This document shows positions 17,587 through 25,871 of a stretch of DNA of 64,000 bases, piece by piece. This DNA comes from Deltaproteobacteria bacterium (GTDB taxonomy: Bacteria > Desulfobacterota > Desulfobacteria > Desulfobacterales > UBA5852). The stretch spans positions 99,275-163,274 of the forward strand of contig JAHLLS010000013.1 of assembly GCA_020444045.1 (NCBI GenBank), read 5' to 3'. Made by a program: the position numbers and the translations under genes. The stretch's first letter is position 1. Each line of letters begins with the position of its first letter. The notes below the pieces were generated by a model, which made no database searches, was not told where the DNA came from, and was given only the letters and a program-made list of their open reading frames with translations.

Positions 17587-18678
17587 ATGGCGGAAGTGCG
17601 CTTGGAACATGTTTCTAAACATTTTGATGAGGTTGTGGCGGTCAGCGACTTCAGCCTTTCCATCGCGGACAAGGAGTTCGTGGTGCTCGTGGGGCCCAGC
17701 GGCTGCGGCAAAACCACCGCGCTCAGAATGATCGCCGGTCTGGAGGATGTGACCAGCGGATCTCTCTATATCGGCGACCGGCCCGTTACCAATGTGCCCG
17801 CCAAAGACCGGAATATCGCCATGGTATTCCAGAACTACGCCTTGTATCCTCATATGACGGTATACGACAATATGGCTTTTTCGCTGGAAATGCACAAGAC
17901 CCCAAAATCGGAAATAAAAAAGCGGGTTCAGGAAGCGGCTGAAATACTGGGCATTCAGGAGTTGCTCGACCGCAAGCCCAAGCAGCTTTCGGGCGGGCAA
18001 CGGCAGCGTGTGGCGGTGGGAAGGGCCATAGTCAGGAAACCGGAAGTGTTTCTTTTTGACGAGCCTCTCTCCAACCTGGACGCCAAACTGCGGGCTCAGA
18101 CCCGAGTGGAGTTGAAAAAGCTGCACGAACGCATTGCGACTACCGCTGTCTATGTGACCCACGATCAGGTGGAAGCCATGACCATGGGTGACAGAATAGT
18201 GGTCATGAAAGACGGGATCATTCAGCAGGTAGGAAACCCGCTGGAATTGTACCGGGCTCCGGCCAATAAATTTGTGGGGGGCTTTTTGGGGAGCCCCACC
18301 ATGAACTTTTTCGAAGCGGAGTTGTCCGGGGCGCCGGATTCCCTGCGGCTGAAGACCGCCGGATTCACCCTCAATCTGCCGCGATCGAAAGCGTCGAGCA
18401 TAGAACACTACCCTGAGAAACGGGTTATCGTGGGGATTCGGCCGGAAGATCTCCGCCCCGCCGCCGACACGACCGCCAATAACACCATTTCATTATTGAT
18501 CGATGTGGTGGAGCCCATCGGGAGTGAAACGTATGTTTTCGGCGCCGCGGACGATGTCGCGCTCGTGGCGGGCGTGGGACGGGATTCGCTCGTAAAGGCG
18601 CACCAGAACGTTGTCTTAACACCGATCATGGACAATATACATCTCTTTGATATTCGAGACGAAAAAACCCTCCTCTGA
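17587..18678 (+). CDS. ABC sugar transporter ATPase, MalK/UgpC type
   Basis: This 363-residue cytoplasmic ATPase powers the transporter. Walker A is GPSGCGKTT near residues 37-45, the Q loop is in VFQNYALYPHMTV, the signature is LSGGQRQRVAVGRA near 136-149, Walker B is FLFDEPLSNLDAKLR, and the switch His is in VTHDQVEAMTMGDR. A C-terminal TOBE-type regulatory region (about 240-363) is present as in MalK. All catalytic residues are intact. It closes the four-gene operon and is convergent with the ABM-domain gene. Confidence 0.93.
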   Translation: MAEVRLEHVSKHFDEVVAVSDFSLSIADKEFVVLVGPSGCGKTTALRMIAGLEDVTSGSLYIGDRPVTNVPAKDRNIAMVFQNYALYPHMTVYDNMAFSLEMHKTPKSEIKKRVQEAAEILGIQELLDRKPKQLSGGQRQRVAVGRAIVRKPEVFLFDEPLSNLDAKLRAQTRVELKKLHERIATTAVYVTHDQVEAMTMGDRIVVMKDGIIQQVGNPLELYRAPANKFVGGFLGSPTMNFFEAELSGAPDSLRLKTAGFTLNLPRSKASSIEHYPEKRVIVGIRPEDLRPAADTTANNTISLLIDVVEPIGSETYVFGAADDVALVAGVGRDSLVKAHQNVVLTPIMDNIHLFDIRDEKTLL

Positions 18679-18693
18679 CGGCTTCGTTTAAAG

Positions 18694-18984
18694 CTAGAAG
18701 CCCAGGCTGAATACTCTGATCTTTGCCGGTTCAGCCAGGTATGGGGCCAACGCGTGTTCCAGGCCGATACGTTCTTCGCTGTTTATCCAATTATTCCAAG
18801 CCCCCACGTCGGTCCATTGCGCTACTATCACCACCTCGTCGTTATCGATGTAATTTACCAGCGTCTCTCCGCCGATGTAACCTTTCCGCTTCATCGCGGC
18901 TATCCTGATCTTATGAATTATCTCAATAACTTCTTTGGAAGGAGGCTCTCTCAATTTTCGCTCCACCATTATTTTGAAGCTCAT
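18694..18984 (-). CDS. Antibiotic-biosynthesis-monooxygenase (ABM) domain protein
   Basis: This 96-residue protein has the dimeric alpha-beta-barrel ABM pattern: an early strand (MVERKLR), a helix with EVIEIIHKIRIAAMKRKGYIG, then ETLVNY and VVIVAQWTDVGAWNNWINSE near residues 50-70. Small ABM proteins can be quinol or haem oxygenases or simply protective enzymes; the residues here do not decide which. AGGAG lies upstream of the ATG. It is monocistronic and convergent with the ABC operon. Confidence 0.75.
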   Translation of the reverse strand: MSFKIMVERKLREPPSKEVIEIIHKIRIAAMKRKGYIGGETLVNYIDNDEVVIVAQWTDVGAWNNWINSEERIGLEHALAPYLAEPAKIRVFSLGF

Positions 18985-19108
18985 GGGGGACTCCTTTCTG
19001 TTGAAATTTCACCAGGGCGCCGCTCAGCCTTTTTATAAAATAATCTGTCAGCGCTGCGATTATGGCAAGACACGGATCAATCGCGCTTTACAAAGCGTAT
19101 ATGTGTTA

Positions 19109-20083
19109 TTAATCCAGCGTCCTTACATAGAATGTCTTGTTTTCATACCTTGTTTTTATAAGCTCTTTGCGATCAAGCAAATTTTGGACACAAGACCACC
19201 CGGCGTTAGCTTTTCTCAGATACTCTTCGACAGCGTCTTCCCGCATGGGATGGACAGCGGTGATACTCAGCAGGTCCTCTTCGATATTTCCGGTAAACGC
19301 AAATTCGTTACCCTCATATCCCACCAGACACTCAACTTGTCCAACTCGTGATTTCAGCGTCTGGTAGGCCCGATTGATGATGGTTTCAGGGGGACGCCGA
19401 ACATTTTTCAATGCGGGCGGCCTGATCGGAATGGATATATAGGCTTTTGCGGGGGCGAGTCTTTCCAAAAACACGGCAAGATCTTCCATGTTTTTTACCC
19501 CGTCGTTAACATCCTCGACAAGCATGGTTTCCGTTACCAGTTCTCCCCTGTAAATCCTGGCAAATTCGCTCGCCCCATCGAGTATCTCGACCAATCGCAG
19601 GCTCTTATGCGGCCGGTTTATCTTTCTCCAAACGCTTTCTTGTGTTGAGTCCATCTTCAGTGAGACCCAATCGGCTTTTAACAGATCGTTCCTCACGCTT
19701 TCGTCGCTGAGAAGTGAAGTGTTGCTGATGACGGCGATTTTGATGTTCAGAGGCTTGAGAAGCTCTATTTCATCGCCCAGATTGCTGTCCAGCGTCGGTT
19801 CGCCGTCGGAAACAAAAGTAAGAAAATCAATAGCCGCATCCCGTCTTTTCGCCTGCTCTATCTTGACGCGTACTTCATCATAGACCCGTTCAGGGCTGTA
19901 AAACGCTCCTCTCTCGCGCCGAGGCGGAAAACCTGATCCGAGTTGGCAATATATGCAGGAATAGCTGCATATCTTAGGTGGAATATTGTTTATACCCAGG
20001 CTTTTACCCAATCGCCTGGATGGTACCGGTCCAAATGCGATCATGTGCGCGATACCCCATTGCTCTTCACGAAGCGTTTCCAT
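19109..20083 (-). CDS. Radical SAM protein
   Basis: This 324-residue cytoplasmic enzyme has the 4Fe-4S cysteine motif CSYSCIYCQLG (CxxxCxxC) near residues 39-49, preceded by FGPVPSRRLGKSLGINNIP, and the SAM-binding segment FVSDGEPTLDSNLG near 93. This subgroup resembles wyosine-type radical SAM proteins found widely in anaerobes, mostly without an assigned reaction. The C-terminal 60 residues may be a small winged-helix domain. The first ATG has GGGAGG directly against it; the Met at residue 14 is an alternative start. It is 36 bases downstream of a zinc-ribbon gene on the same strand. Confidence 0.82.
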   Translation of the reverse strand: METLREEQWGIAHMIAFGPVPSRRLGKSLGINNIPPKICSYSCIYCQLGSGFPPRRERGAFYSPERVYDEVRVKIEQAKRRDAAIDFLTFVSDGEPTLDSNLGDEIELLKPLNIKIAVISNTSLLSDESVRNDLLKADWVSLKMDSTQESVWRKINRPHKSLRLVEILDGASEFARIYRGELVTETMLVEDVNDGVKNMEDLAVFLERLAPAKAYISIPIRPPALKNVRRPPETIINRAYQTLKSRVGQVECLVGYEGNEFAFTGNIEEDLLSITAVHPMREDAVEEYLRKANAGWSCVQNLLDRKELIKTRYENKTFYVRTLD

Positions 20084-20119
20084 TCCTCCCGGCGGTTTCC
20101 CGTTATCCTCACCAGGATA

Positions 20120-20365
20120 CTAAAGTCGCGGATCGATATTGCCGGTCCCGCCACATTCTGGAGTATAGCAGGTCACATTTTTAAACTCGCATTTGGCGTG
20201 GCATTCCGGGCAAACATCAGGCGGAACTGACGCGGTTATGAGAAAACCGCATTCAGCGCACTTCCAATATGTCAGACCGCACGTCGGACAGATATCTCCC
20301 TCGAATTTATCCGACGCGGTAAAACCGCAGTGAGCGCATACCCACTCGTGCTGGGTGTCAGTCAT
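20120..20365 (-). CDS. Small protein with three zinc ribbons (rubrerythrin/rubredoxin-like)
   Basis: This 81-residue protein is built from CxxC knuckles: CAHCG, CPTCG, CAECG, CPECH and a final CYTPECGG. The first two pairs resemble a rubredoxin-like site. It may bind iron or zinc and act in electron transfer or as a scaffold. The start at 20365 is chosen because AGGAGG lies nine bases upstream; a start 27 bases earlier lacks this. It probably shares a transcript with the radical SAM gene. Confidence 0.75.
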   Translation of the reverse strand: MTDTQHEWVCAHCGFTASDKFEGDICPTCGLTYWKCAECGFLITASVPPDVCPECHAKCEFKNVTCYTPECGGTGNIDPRL

Positions 20366-20424
20366 GGCCGACTGCCTCCTTTCCCGGTACAATTCATTTA
20401 ATTGACTGATATTCCGGTCCCCGG

Positions 20425-21597
20425 TCAGCTCAAATTATTTTTTATGGCCGATAATACGCCGTTTTCAACCACGTTGACCGATACACCCGCGTCCGCAAGG
20501 ACGTATCCGGGACCCTTGCCCTCCAGGGTTTTGATAGCGTACACCTGGTCCACCCCGAGTTCCAACAGCCATTTCCCGACTTTTATCCCTTTGCCTTTGT
20601 CTTCCTGAAAAAACGGGTTGGGAATAAATTTTTCCTGAACAATGTTTCCATCTTTCTGCCGTATGGTCGCCAGATAGTACACCGGCGCTTCACCGAAATG
20701 CTCCGAGAGATGTTCACGATCTTCTTCCAACGGCGCGGCCACAATAATTTGGTCTTTGCTTTGCGGTTCGCAATGAATGACGATCGAATCAACGTTGGGC
20801 AGAAACTGCCGGATTTTTCGTTCAATCTCATGACTGGCAAAATGGGATTTATCGAGTTCCTTTACGCGCAGCGAGACGTCCGCTTCAATAAACGTGTACC
20901 GACCTGAATTCCTTCCCCGCAACTGATTGATTTCCACCACTTGCGGAATGTCCGCAATAGTCTTTTTCAATTGCTCCATTGTGTCAAAATCCAATGAGGC
21001 GTCCAGTAAAACCTTAATAGCGTCCAGCGCGATCCGGGCGCCCGCCCATCCGATAAAAATCGCCACAACCAGCGCCGCGGGACGATCGAGGGGCAGACCG
21101 AAGTATCCGCCGATCAAACCGACCAGGATCACGGCGGAAGTAAGAAAATCCGTATAAATGTGCCGGGCGTCGGCGATAAGGCTTGGCGACCTTGCTTCCT
21201 TGCCCACTTGAAGTTCGTATCGAGAAAAGAAAAAAGTGATGATGAGTGTGGCGATGACACCAATAATGGCGAACGGCAATGCCGAGCGGTTTAAGATCGC
21301 CTCGCCTTCAAACACCATCTTGACGATCTCATACCCTGCCAGAAAGATAAGCACGGCCAGAACCAGGGATACCAGGTTTTCCACCTTGTACATGCCGTAG
21401 GGAAAAAGCTTCGTTCTGCGTCTGGACAGCCTTATACCCGCCCACACCGTGGCCGAGGCCACAACGTCGGTCATGGAGTGGAGGGCGTCGGCTATGAGGG
21501 CCAACGATCCGGCCCACAAACCGAGCCCTCCCTTGAGCGCCATGAGGAAGGCGTTTATTCCAATGGCCATCAGGCCGACTTTCTCACTTCGCTCCAT
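20425..21597 (-). CDS. Cation diffusion facilitator transporter fused to a NifX-like domain
   Basis: This 390-residue inner-membrane metal exporter has about six membrane segments in residues 10-200. The metal-site aspartates are visible in LIADALHSMTDVVAS near 33-47 and LIADARHIYTDFLTS near 141-155 (the HxxxD pattern on each of helices 2 and 5). A CDF cytoplasmic domain follows (about 205-285), then a domain of the dinitrogenase iron-molybdenum cofactor family (about 295-380; YLATIRQKDG to YVLADAG). That domain binds metal clusters in NifX and NifY, so the fusion may sense or chaperone the exported metal, probably iron. Two more NifX or DUF5320-like genes follow nearby on the same strand. 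Confidence 0.88.
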   Translation of the reverse strand: MERSEKVGLMAIGINAFLMALKGGLGLWAGSLALIADALHSMTDVVASATVWAGIRLSRRRTKLFPYGMYKVENLVSLVLAVLIFLAGYEIVKMVFEGEAILNRSALPFAIIGVIATLIITFFFSRYELQVGKEARSPSLIADARHIYTDFLTSAVILVGLIGGYFGLPLDRPAALVVAIFIGWAGARIALDAIKVLLDASLDFDTMEQLKKTIADIPQVVEINQLRGRNSGRYTFIEADVSLRVKELDKSHFASHEIERKIRQFLPNVDSIVIHCEPQSKDQIIVAAPLEEDREHLSEHFGEAPVYYLATIRQKDGNIVQEKFIPNPFFQEDKGKGIKVGKWLLELGVDQVYAIKTLEGKGPGYVLADAGVSVNVVENGVLSAIKNNLS

Positions 21598-21606
21598 AGG
21601 ACCGTC

Positions 21607-21828
21607 TTAAAAGCGGCGGTTCAAAGCCGCTCCGCATTGGGGGCATTTTATTTGCAAACAAGGAACGCCGCGCTGATGGGGCTGGGTGTGGCCGCACTGG
21701 GGGCAAACACAATCGTCGCCCGGTCCCATGGCGGCTCCGCCCATACGGCCCCGGCCTCCTCCTTGACCCATGCCTCGTCCGGTTCCCGGGCCTTTTCCCG
21801 CGGGTCCTGTTCCGTCACTTCTGGGCAT
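21607..21828 (-). CDS. Small glycine-rich DUF5320-like protein with zinc ribbon
   Basis: This 73-residue protein begins MPRSDGTGPAGKGPGTGRGM, the typical opening of DUF5320-like proteins, then has CPQCGHTQPH and CPQCGAAL zinc-ribbon knuckles at the end. The start at 21828 is supported by AAGGAGG with an eight-to-nine-base spacer. Proteins of this kind usually accompany NifX-like and Mrp proteins in anaerobes; their role is unknown. The gene lies 9 bases upstream of the CDF-NifX gene, so the two are probably cotranscribed. Confidence 0.7.
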   Translation of the reverse strand: MPRSDGTGPAGKGPGTGRGMGQGGGRGRMGGAAMGPGDDCVCPQCGHTQPHQRGVPCLQIKCPQCGAALNRRF

Positions 21829-21989
21829 GACAAACATCCTCCTTCCTTGTAGATGCGCACTGACGGCGCGTTCAGGTAGTGACAAGCCGTCAGGAATCGT
21901 CGGATTCACCGGCTCGTATTATCATTTTTTTATACCGCCTCTTGGTTCGGTATATTCCAAGAGATTCCGCAAAACAGTCTTGCTTGCTT

Positions 21990-23183
21990 TCATCTCTCAT
22001 AATCTTCCTGCTTAAAACGACTTGTTTCCTGCGCTTCTTCGGGCTCATCGGTCGCGCGCTCCTTGGGCAACGTAACGGTGAACACCGTTCCCCGGCCCAC
22101 TTCACTGGATACCAGGACCCGTCCGCCATGCGCTTTGATGATCTTCATGACTGCGGCAAGACCCAGCCCGTGACCTCGATGCTTTGTGTGACCGCTTCCC
22201 CGATAGAAGGTGTCGAATATGTACGGCAATTCTTCGGGCGGAATGCCCGTCCCTTGATCGCTGACCCGTATCATGATCTCCTTCGCGGTTTCCTCGATAT
22301 CTATGGAAACGGTGGTTTTTTCTGGTGAAAACTTCAGAGCGTTTTCCAGTAAGTTTGTAAACACCCGTCGGAGACGATGTGAATCGGCATCTATAACGGG
22401 AATTTTTTCGTCATATAGGAATTCTAGCTCGATTCCGGCCTGTCTGAATCTCGGCTGATAGACTTCGATCAACTCCAAAAGCGTTTTGTCCAAGTCCGTG
22501 GCGCTCAAGTTCAGGTTAAGCCGTCCGGTTTCCAGACGTGAAAAATCCAGAAAATCGTTTATAAGCAGCTCCAGGGTTTCAGCCTCCTTTTGAAGGATGT
22601 GGAGATATTGGGCTCGTTTGTCCTCCGCGATCTCCGCGCCCTTGTTCAGCATGCGGAGCGCGAATCCCTGAATGCTCACCAGAGGGGATTTCATGTCATG
22701 GGCGAACATGGAGATAAGATTGGCGCGTTCCCGTTCCAAGGCTTTCAGATCGCTGATGTCCTGAATGACTTCCACGCCCCCAATAAGCGTCCCGGCGGTA
22801 TCGTACAGCGCGGATATGCTCAACCGCACCGGAATGTGAACGCCTTCTTTGTTGCGGATGGTTGTTTCCAGCCGAACCATGGGTTTCCTGCTGGTCAAAA
22901 CCGTCTTGAGGGGGCAGCGGCTTCCGCACATTCCGCCTTGCAGGATATTGCCGCAGTAATTGCCTTTGGACTCTTTTTCAAGGTATCCGGTGATCTTTTC
23001 CGCCCATGGATTCATCTCCATTATTTTCAAGTCAGGGTCCAGGGTGATAACGCCGACCGGCATGTTTTCAATGGTCAAAGCGAGGAGTTTCAATCGGTCA
23101 AGGCCCGCTAACCCGTTATCAGAAGGATCAACGGCGTGGTCCATTTCGATCGGCGCATGTTTTTTGACTGAGCTATCGGTCAT
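21990..23183 (-). CDS. PAS-domain sensor histidine kinase
   Basis: This is a sensor kinase of about 397 residues without a membrane segment, so it is probably cytoplasmic. A PAS domain (about residues 35-150) contains YCGNILQGGMCGSRCPL, a cysteine set known from PAS domains that may bind an iron-sulfur or haem group. The phospho-acceptor is in FAHDMKSPL, followed by the N box NLLENALKFSP, G1 DQGTGIPPEEL and G2 GHGLGLAAV. The start at 23183 follows AAGGTGAGG; a 20-codon-longer form is possible. No response regulator gene is adjacent. Its place inside the Mrp/NifX cluster suggests it senses redox or metal status. Confidence 0.88.
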   Translation of the reverse strand: MTDSSVKKHAPIEMDHAVDPSDNGLAGLDRLKLLALTIENMPVGVITLDPDLKIMEMNPWAEKITGYLEKESKGNYCGNILQGGMCGSRCPLKTVLTSRKPMVRLETTIRNKEGVHIPVRLSISALYDTAGTLIGGVEVIQDISDLKALERERANLISMFAHDMKSPLVSIQGFALRMLNKGAEIAEDKRAQYLHILQKEAETLELLINDFLDFSRLETGRLNLNLSATDLDKTLLELIEVYQPRFRQAGIELEFLYDEKIPVIDADSHRLRRVFTNLLENALKFSPEKTTVSIDIEETAKEIMIRVSDQGTGIPPEELPYIFDTFYRGSGHTKHRGHGLGLAAVMKIIKAHGGRVLVSSEVGRGTVFTVTLPKERATDEPEEAQETSRFKQEDYER

Positions 23184-23299
23184 CGTCCTCACCTTCGCTT
23201 TCATTGTCTCACAGCTTGTGATAAGCGTTTCTCCTGTTGGCATGTTCGGCGCGGTCCAGTGAAGGGAGAGCGTCCCGGATCAATGCGCCATGCGCCGCT

Positions 23300-24220
23300 T
23301 TACTGTATTGTTACGCCTACATCCGGTTCATTGCTTTCGGCGATTGTCGGATGAGGGTCTCTTTTCAGACCGCTTCTTGTCAGCTCGATAAGCTCGTCGA
23401 CCATGTGGCTGAATTTCCGTGTGTACTCATTCGTTTCGTCACTGAGAATCTCGATAACTCCTTTGTCCGACTCCTGTACGACTCTGGGTTCGATAGGCAG
23501 TTCTCCCAGAAACCTTATACCCATCCTTCCCGCGGTCGCTTGTCCTCCGCCCCGGTTGAACAAATCTATGTGAGCGCCACAGTGCGGACACACCAGGCCG
23601 CTCATGTTCTCCACTATACCGGCCATACGCAGGTTTACGCTCCTGCAGAAACTTATCGATTTCCGCACATCGGCAAGAGAGATTTCCTGCGGAGTAGTGA
23701 CGATAATGGCGTAGGCGTCCGGCACGGTTTGGGCCACCGTCAACGGTTCATCGCCCGTGCCGGGAGGTGAGTCGAAGATAAGATAGTCCAGTTCACCCCA
23801 TTCGACATCCGAAATAAACTGCCGAATCACATGGATTTTCAAAGGGCCGCGCCAGATGGTGGCGCCGTCTCTGTCCTGCAGCAAGTATTCAATGGACATG
23901 ACCTCCAGGTTGGGCAGGATGGAAATGGGTCGTACGGTTTGGGAGCTGGAAGGCTGCAGAGCTCCTTTGAATCCGAGTATGCGCGGGATGCTGGGTCCAT
24001 GCAGGTCCACATCCATCAGGCCGACTGAAAAGCCGCGTTTAGCCAGGAGCACCGAAAGGTAGGCCGCCACGCTGCTTTTTCCGACGCCTCCCTTGCCGCT
24101 CATCACCAGGAATTTTGCGCCAATCTTGGCAAGCCGATCTTTGATCAACCGATCCTGTGACTCATGTTGTTCTTTTTTGGATTTCGTGGCGCTTTCGCCA
24201 CGATCCTTTGGGCTCTTCAT
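23300..24220 (-). CDS. mrp: Mrp/NBP35-type iron-sulfur carrier ATPase
   Basis: This 306-residue P-loop ATPase of the MinD/Mrp group binds and transfers 4Fe-4S clusters. The deviant Walker A is SGKGGVGKSS near residues 41-50, switch motifs are DVDLHGPSIPR and DSPPGTGDEPL, and the cluster-binding CxxC is VCPHCG near 218. An N-terminal charged extension of about 35 residues is hydrophilic. GGAGG precedes the ATG at 24220. It lies between the histidine kinase and a NifX-DUF5320 gene on the same strand, a gene set common in sulfate reducers. Confidence 0.9.
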   Translation of the reverse strand: MKSPKDRGESATKSKKEQHESQDRLIKDRLAKIGAKFLVMSGKGGVGKSSVAAYLSVLLAKRGFSVGLMDVDLHGPSIPRILGFKGALQPSSSQTVRPISILPNLEVMSIEYLLQDRDGATIWRGPLKIHVIRQFISDVEWGELDYLIFDSPPGTGDEPLTVAQTVPDAYAIIVTTPQEISLADVRKSISFCRSVNLRMAGIVENMSGLVCPHCGAHIDLFNRGGGQATAGRMGIRFLGELPIEPRVVQESDKGVIEILSDETNEYTRKFSHMVDELIELTRSGLKRDPHPTIAESNEPDVGVTIQ

Positions 24221-24280
24221 TACGTATCCTCCGAATGAAACAGCGCAATTCCATGCTTTAAATCCTTGGGCACGAAAATA

Positions 24281-24865
24281 TTACGTACTTTCCAGTTCAC
24301 GGATGCGAGCCTTGATCGTCTGTATTTCCCCTTCCAGTATTCGAGTGTCCTCGCGGAGCCAGGCGAGTTCCTCCTCCCTGGTCATCCGTCCTTGTTGTGG
24401 GCGCGCGCACTGTCTCCGCCCCAGTCCTCTTCCCGCGCCCCGACCGGAACCTCTACCCCGGCCCTGGCCCCGGCCCGCGCCTTGCGCAAGGCCTGCATTC
24501 TCAATCGCTCCCTGTTTGTACGCGCCTTGCGCAGGGCCCGCATTCTCAATCACTCCCTGTTTATACCTATCAACAACCTCTTTCACAGGGCCGGATTGCC
24601 CAAGCAGCAATTTGGTATTTGCGGTTTCAAGCACATCCATCGCCTTGGGACCCACTCTGCCCGTGAGAATAACGTCAGGGTTTTTGCCGAGGGCGGCTTG
24701 AGCCGCTTGGACGCCGGCGCCGCTGGATAGATCGGCCGACTCATTTTTCATAGCCTCGCAACTCAGATCATCCGGATTGATGAATAGAAAGTATGCGCAT
24801 CGGCCGAATCTTGGATCGAGATTGCTGTTAATATCGCTACCGTCCGCAGTCACACACACCAGCAT
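24281..24865 (-). CDS. NifX-like domain fused to a glycine-rich DUF5320-like coiled-coil tail
   Basis: This is a 194-residue protein. Residues 1-105 are a dinitrogenase iron-molybdenum cofactor (NifX/NifB-C) domain (VTADGSDINSNLDPRFGRCAY at the start, then DVILTGRVGPKAMDVL). Next come two near-identical 15-residue repeats (YKQGVIENAGPAQGA and YKQGAIENAGLAQGA), a GRGQGRGRGSGRGAG stretch and a C-terminal coiled coil (MTREEELAWL to IRELEST). The tail matches the end of the separate DUF5320-like protein at 25010, so this is a natural fusion of two proteins normally encoded side by side. It probably carries a metal cluster. Confidence 0.82.
   Translation of the reverse strand: MLVCVTADGSDINSNLDPRFGRCAYFLFINPDDLSCEAMKNESADLSSGAGVQAAQAALGKNPDVILTGRVGPKAMDVLETANTKLLLGQSGPVKEVVDRYKQGVIENAGPAQGAYKQGAIENAGLAQGAGRGQGRGRGSGRGAGRGLGRRQCARPQQGRMTREEELAWLREDTRILEGEIQTIKARIRELEST
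24476..24565 (-). repeat. In-frame tandem duplication of 45 bases
   Basis: Units 24476-24520 and 24521-24565 are about 90 percent identical and encode the two 15-residue repeats in the NifX fusion protein. The length keeps the frame. The few differences show that the duplication is not brand new, but it may still vary in copy number between strains. Confidence 0.85.
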
Positions 24866-25009
24866 ATCGAAACCTCCTTTAATCAGGGACGAACGATTCT
24901 CTCCCGAATGTGTCCGCCATTGACAGATGTTTTGGGGAGGGAAACGTCCCGCTTTTCATTCGGCCGCGCGGAGGCGAATCATGATCCGCCTCTGCGCTCG
25001 ATAAAGGGC

Positions 25010-25345
25010 CTACGCTTCCCGCGTCTCTTCCAACTCCTTGATGCGAGTCTGAATGCTTCCCAGCTCTTCCTGGAGTATTTGGGCATGGTTTTTCAATCCG
25101 CCAATCTCTTCCTCCCTGGACATCGTATATCCGTAAGGAAAAGGCGGCGCGCCCCATGCCGCGCGGCCCCGGCCGGGTATTCCGGTCGCGAAATACTGGT
25201 TGCGCCAGCCGCGCCCTCCGCCCCGCCGCCAACCGAAAAAGGATCCTCGGGCGGGATACGGGGCTCCATACTCTGCGCACATTCCCTGACCTCTACCGCT
25301 CATGGGACCTCCTCCCATGGGGCCTGTTCTATCGAAACCGGGCAT
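25010..25345 (-). CDS. DUF5320-like glycine/arginine-rich protein with coiled-coil tail
   Basis: This 111-residue protein opens with MPGFDRTGPMGGGPMSGRGQ, continues with a Gly-, Arg- and aromatic-rich low-complexity region (FFGWRRGGGRGW) and ends in a coiled coil (MSREEEIGGLKNHAQILQEE onwards, about residues 74-111). It is related in layout to the tail of the NifX fusion protein and to the small zinc-ribbon protein at 21607. AGGAGG lies just upstream of the ATG. It is the first gene of the minus-strand metal cluster, so the promoter should lie in the gap upstream. Confidence 0.75.
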   Translation of the reverse strand: MPGFDRTGPMGGGPMSGRGQGMCAEYGAPYPARGSFFGWRRGGGRGWRNQYFATGIPGRGRAAWGAPPFPYGYTMSREEEIGGLKNHAQILQEELGSIQTRIKELEETREA

Positions 25346-25871
25346 GATTTTTACCTCCTTCTGCTCGGGATCGGCGCCGCCGGTCCCGGTTTTTCAGTTT
25401 TACCCGTTTGACCTCATAGTGAGCATATTGCATGCCACTGAACGAGGGGTGATATTGATCGCGGATAAGTAGCTGATAATATGAATACTATTAAGATTTG
25501 AGCAATTTTAAACAGGCTTCGCGGGGAAAAGTGACCTGAAGTTATGGTTGCATAAGCGCAAATAAGGTTGCAAGTGTGATTCAATACCATAGCGTTTATG
25601 CGTCTATGGTTTCTCTCAAGTCCGACTTCGCGTTTCAGGAACCGAAGAGCAGGCGGTCGCCGGCGAAATCGACGCAGGATAACGCCGTAAAAAACACCCG
25701 GGAGTTTCAGAAGGCGATACGCCCGGGCATGGATTTAAAAAGTAGTCGGATTCATTATAATGTGGACAGTTTTGGGCATAGATTCTATGGTTCTGGTAGG
25801 GGCGGCGCTGTGAAATACGATGGTGAAAGGCCGCAGAGAGCCTGAAAAGCGTACGAAGAAGGAGGGGAATC
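25346..25871. other. 526-base divergent gap
   Basis: It lies between the DUF5320-like gene (minus) and the dehydratase gene (plus) and should contain both promoters. Open frames of about 85-90 codons on both strands (25576-25845, 25616-25873) lie over each other, have no recognisable features and are most likely chance. AAGGAGG at about 25859 serves the dehydratase gene. No clear terminator or operator was found. Confidence 0.4.

Noticed and set aside
20044..20083. Shorter start for the radical SAM gene at the internal Met (residue 14)
   Set aside because: Not fully excluded, but the longer form has a GGGAGG beside it, whereas the internal Met has no ribosome site.
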